From Limnohabitans sp. JirII-31 (GTDB lineage: Bacteria > Pseudomonadota > Gammaproteobacteria > Burkholderiales > Burkholderiaceae_C): DNA of 64,000 nucleotides. The notes below the pieces were generated by a model. The model was not told the origin of the DNA. It made no database searches and was given only the letters and a program-made list of their open reading frames with translations. Below are positions 63,858-64,000 of the stretch, piece after piece. Position 1 is the first letter of the stretch. The number at the start of each line of letters is the position of its first letter. The stretch covers positions 124,001-188,000 of the forward strand of contig NZ_NESA01000007.1 of assembly GCF_002778315.1 (NCBI RefSeq), given 5' to 3'. The position numbers and the translations under genes are program-made.

Positions 63858-64000
63858 TTACTTGACCAAGTGGGCCACGCCAGCTTGCTCGTCGGTCAGC
63901 TCTTTGAGCGTCTTGTCGATGCAGCTTTGGCTGAAGGCGTCGATGGCCAAGCCCTCGACCACTTTGTATTCGCCGTTTTCGCAGGTCACAGGGAAACCAA
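63858..64000 (-). CDS. mdh: Malate dehydrogenase, C-terminal end (cut by window)
   Basis: I translated this from the minus strand. The last 47 codons, including the stop, are present, reading [19 protein letters not shown] and ending [14 protein letters not shown]. This is the C-terminus of the 328-residue malate dehydrogenase common in Burkholderiales. The enzyme interconverts malate and oxaloacetate. It lies upstream of the CitE-like gene with 22 bp between, so the two probably share a transcript. Confidence 0.88.
   Translation of the reverse strand, partial: GFPVTCENGEYKVVEGLAIDAFSQSCIDKTLKELTDEQAGVAHLVK

Noticed and set aside
1..64000. Search for tRNA or rRNA genes, CRISPR arrays, insertion sequences, integrases and attachment sites
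   Set aside because: Nothing convincing was seen by reading. Apart from the small toxin-antitoxin pair there is no sign of mobile DNA.

Overview
The window is ordinary, densely coded bacterial chromosome. It has high-GC codon usage, ATGA-type gene overlaps and no gene-free gap over 300 bp. Gene content and order (xseB-ispA-dxs, rpsP-rimM-trmD-rplS, hda-HAD-pcnB-folK, minCDE, argD-argF-ykgJ, mdh/CitE-like/acnB, plus DUF3579, BPSS1780-type and orphan Bug/TctC proteins) point to a betaproteobacterium of the order Burkholderiales, most likely Comamonadaceae. The genus cannot be fixed from sequence reading alone. I saw no rRNA, tRNA, CRISPR array, insertion sequence or prophage.

Layout. Positions 1-5842 hold a tungsten/selenium module: the N-terminal part of a tungsten-type aldehyde ferredoxin oxidoreductase and its four-cluster ferredoxin, a tungstate ABC transporter (tupB-tupC-tupA), a divergent HTH/periplasmic-binding-like metal-oxyanion regulator, and selD seven bases after the regulator. 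Positions 5959-9768 hold a TakP-like TRAP transporter whose membrane subunits and binding protein are convergent. Positions 9946-12970 are the isoprenoid operon. Positions 13140-16048 hold an orphan Rieske oxygenase, an EamA transporter and a sulfurtransferase. Positions 16107-24690 hold a ZIP transporter, a small toxin-antitoxin pair, polA, thrB, a membrane protein and uvrD. Positions 24849-28904 hold guaC and a TonB receptor/hydrolase pair. Positions 28978-31914 hold minCDE and small uncharacterised genes.

Positions 31986-43290 hold a DEAD-box helicase with a structured leader, orn, an M48 protease, rsgA, a CbiB-like protein, a NUDIX hydrolase, the ribosomal/tRNA operon, a TM2 protein, Pit with its DUF47 partner, and a DUF486 protein. 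Positions 43287-51621 hold folK, pcnB, a HAD phosphatase, hda, an AI-2E permease, purM, a SirB1 protein, murJ and rpsT. Positions 51739-64000 hold a DUF3579 protein, argD, argF, a YkgJ protein, a flavin monooxygenase, a Bug receptor, yegQ, a nitronate monooxygenase, and a TCA-linked group (acnB, a secreted protein, a CitE-like lyase and the end of mdh).

The most distinctive part is the left end, where a tungsten enzyme, its electron-transfer subunit, metal import, a candidate metal sensor and selenophosphate synthesis lie together. Secondary points of interest are several structured leaders (guaC attenuator-like hairpin, DEAD-box hairpin array, toxin start-codon palindrome), a 12-bp palindrome in the 218-bp gap ahead of argD, and two small genes of 56 and 41 codons. 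All coding genes I examined look intact. The two end genes are cut by the window.
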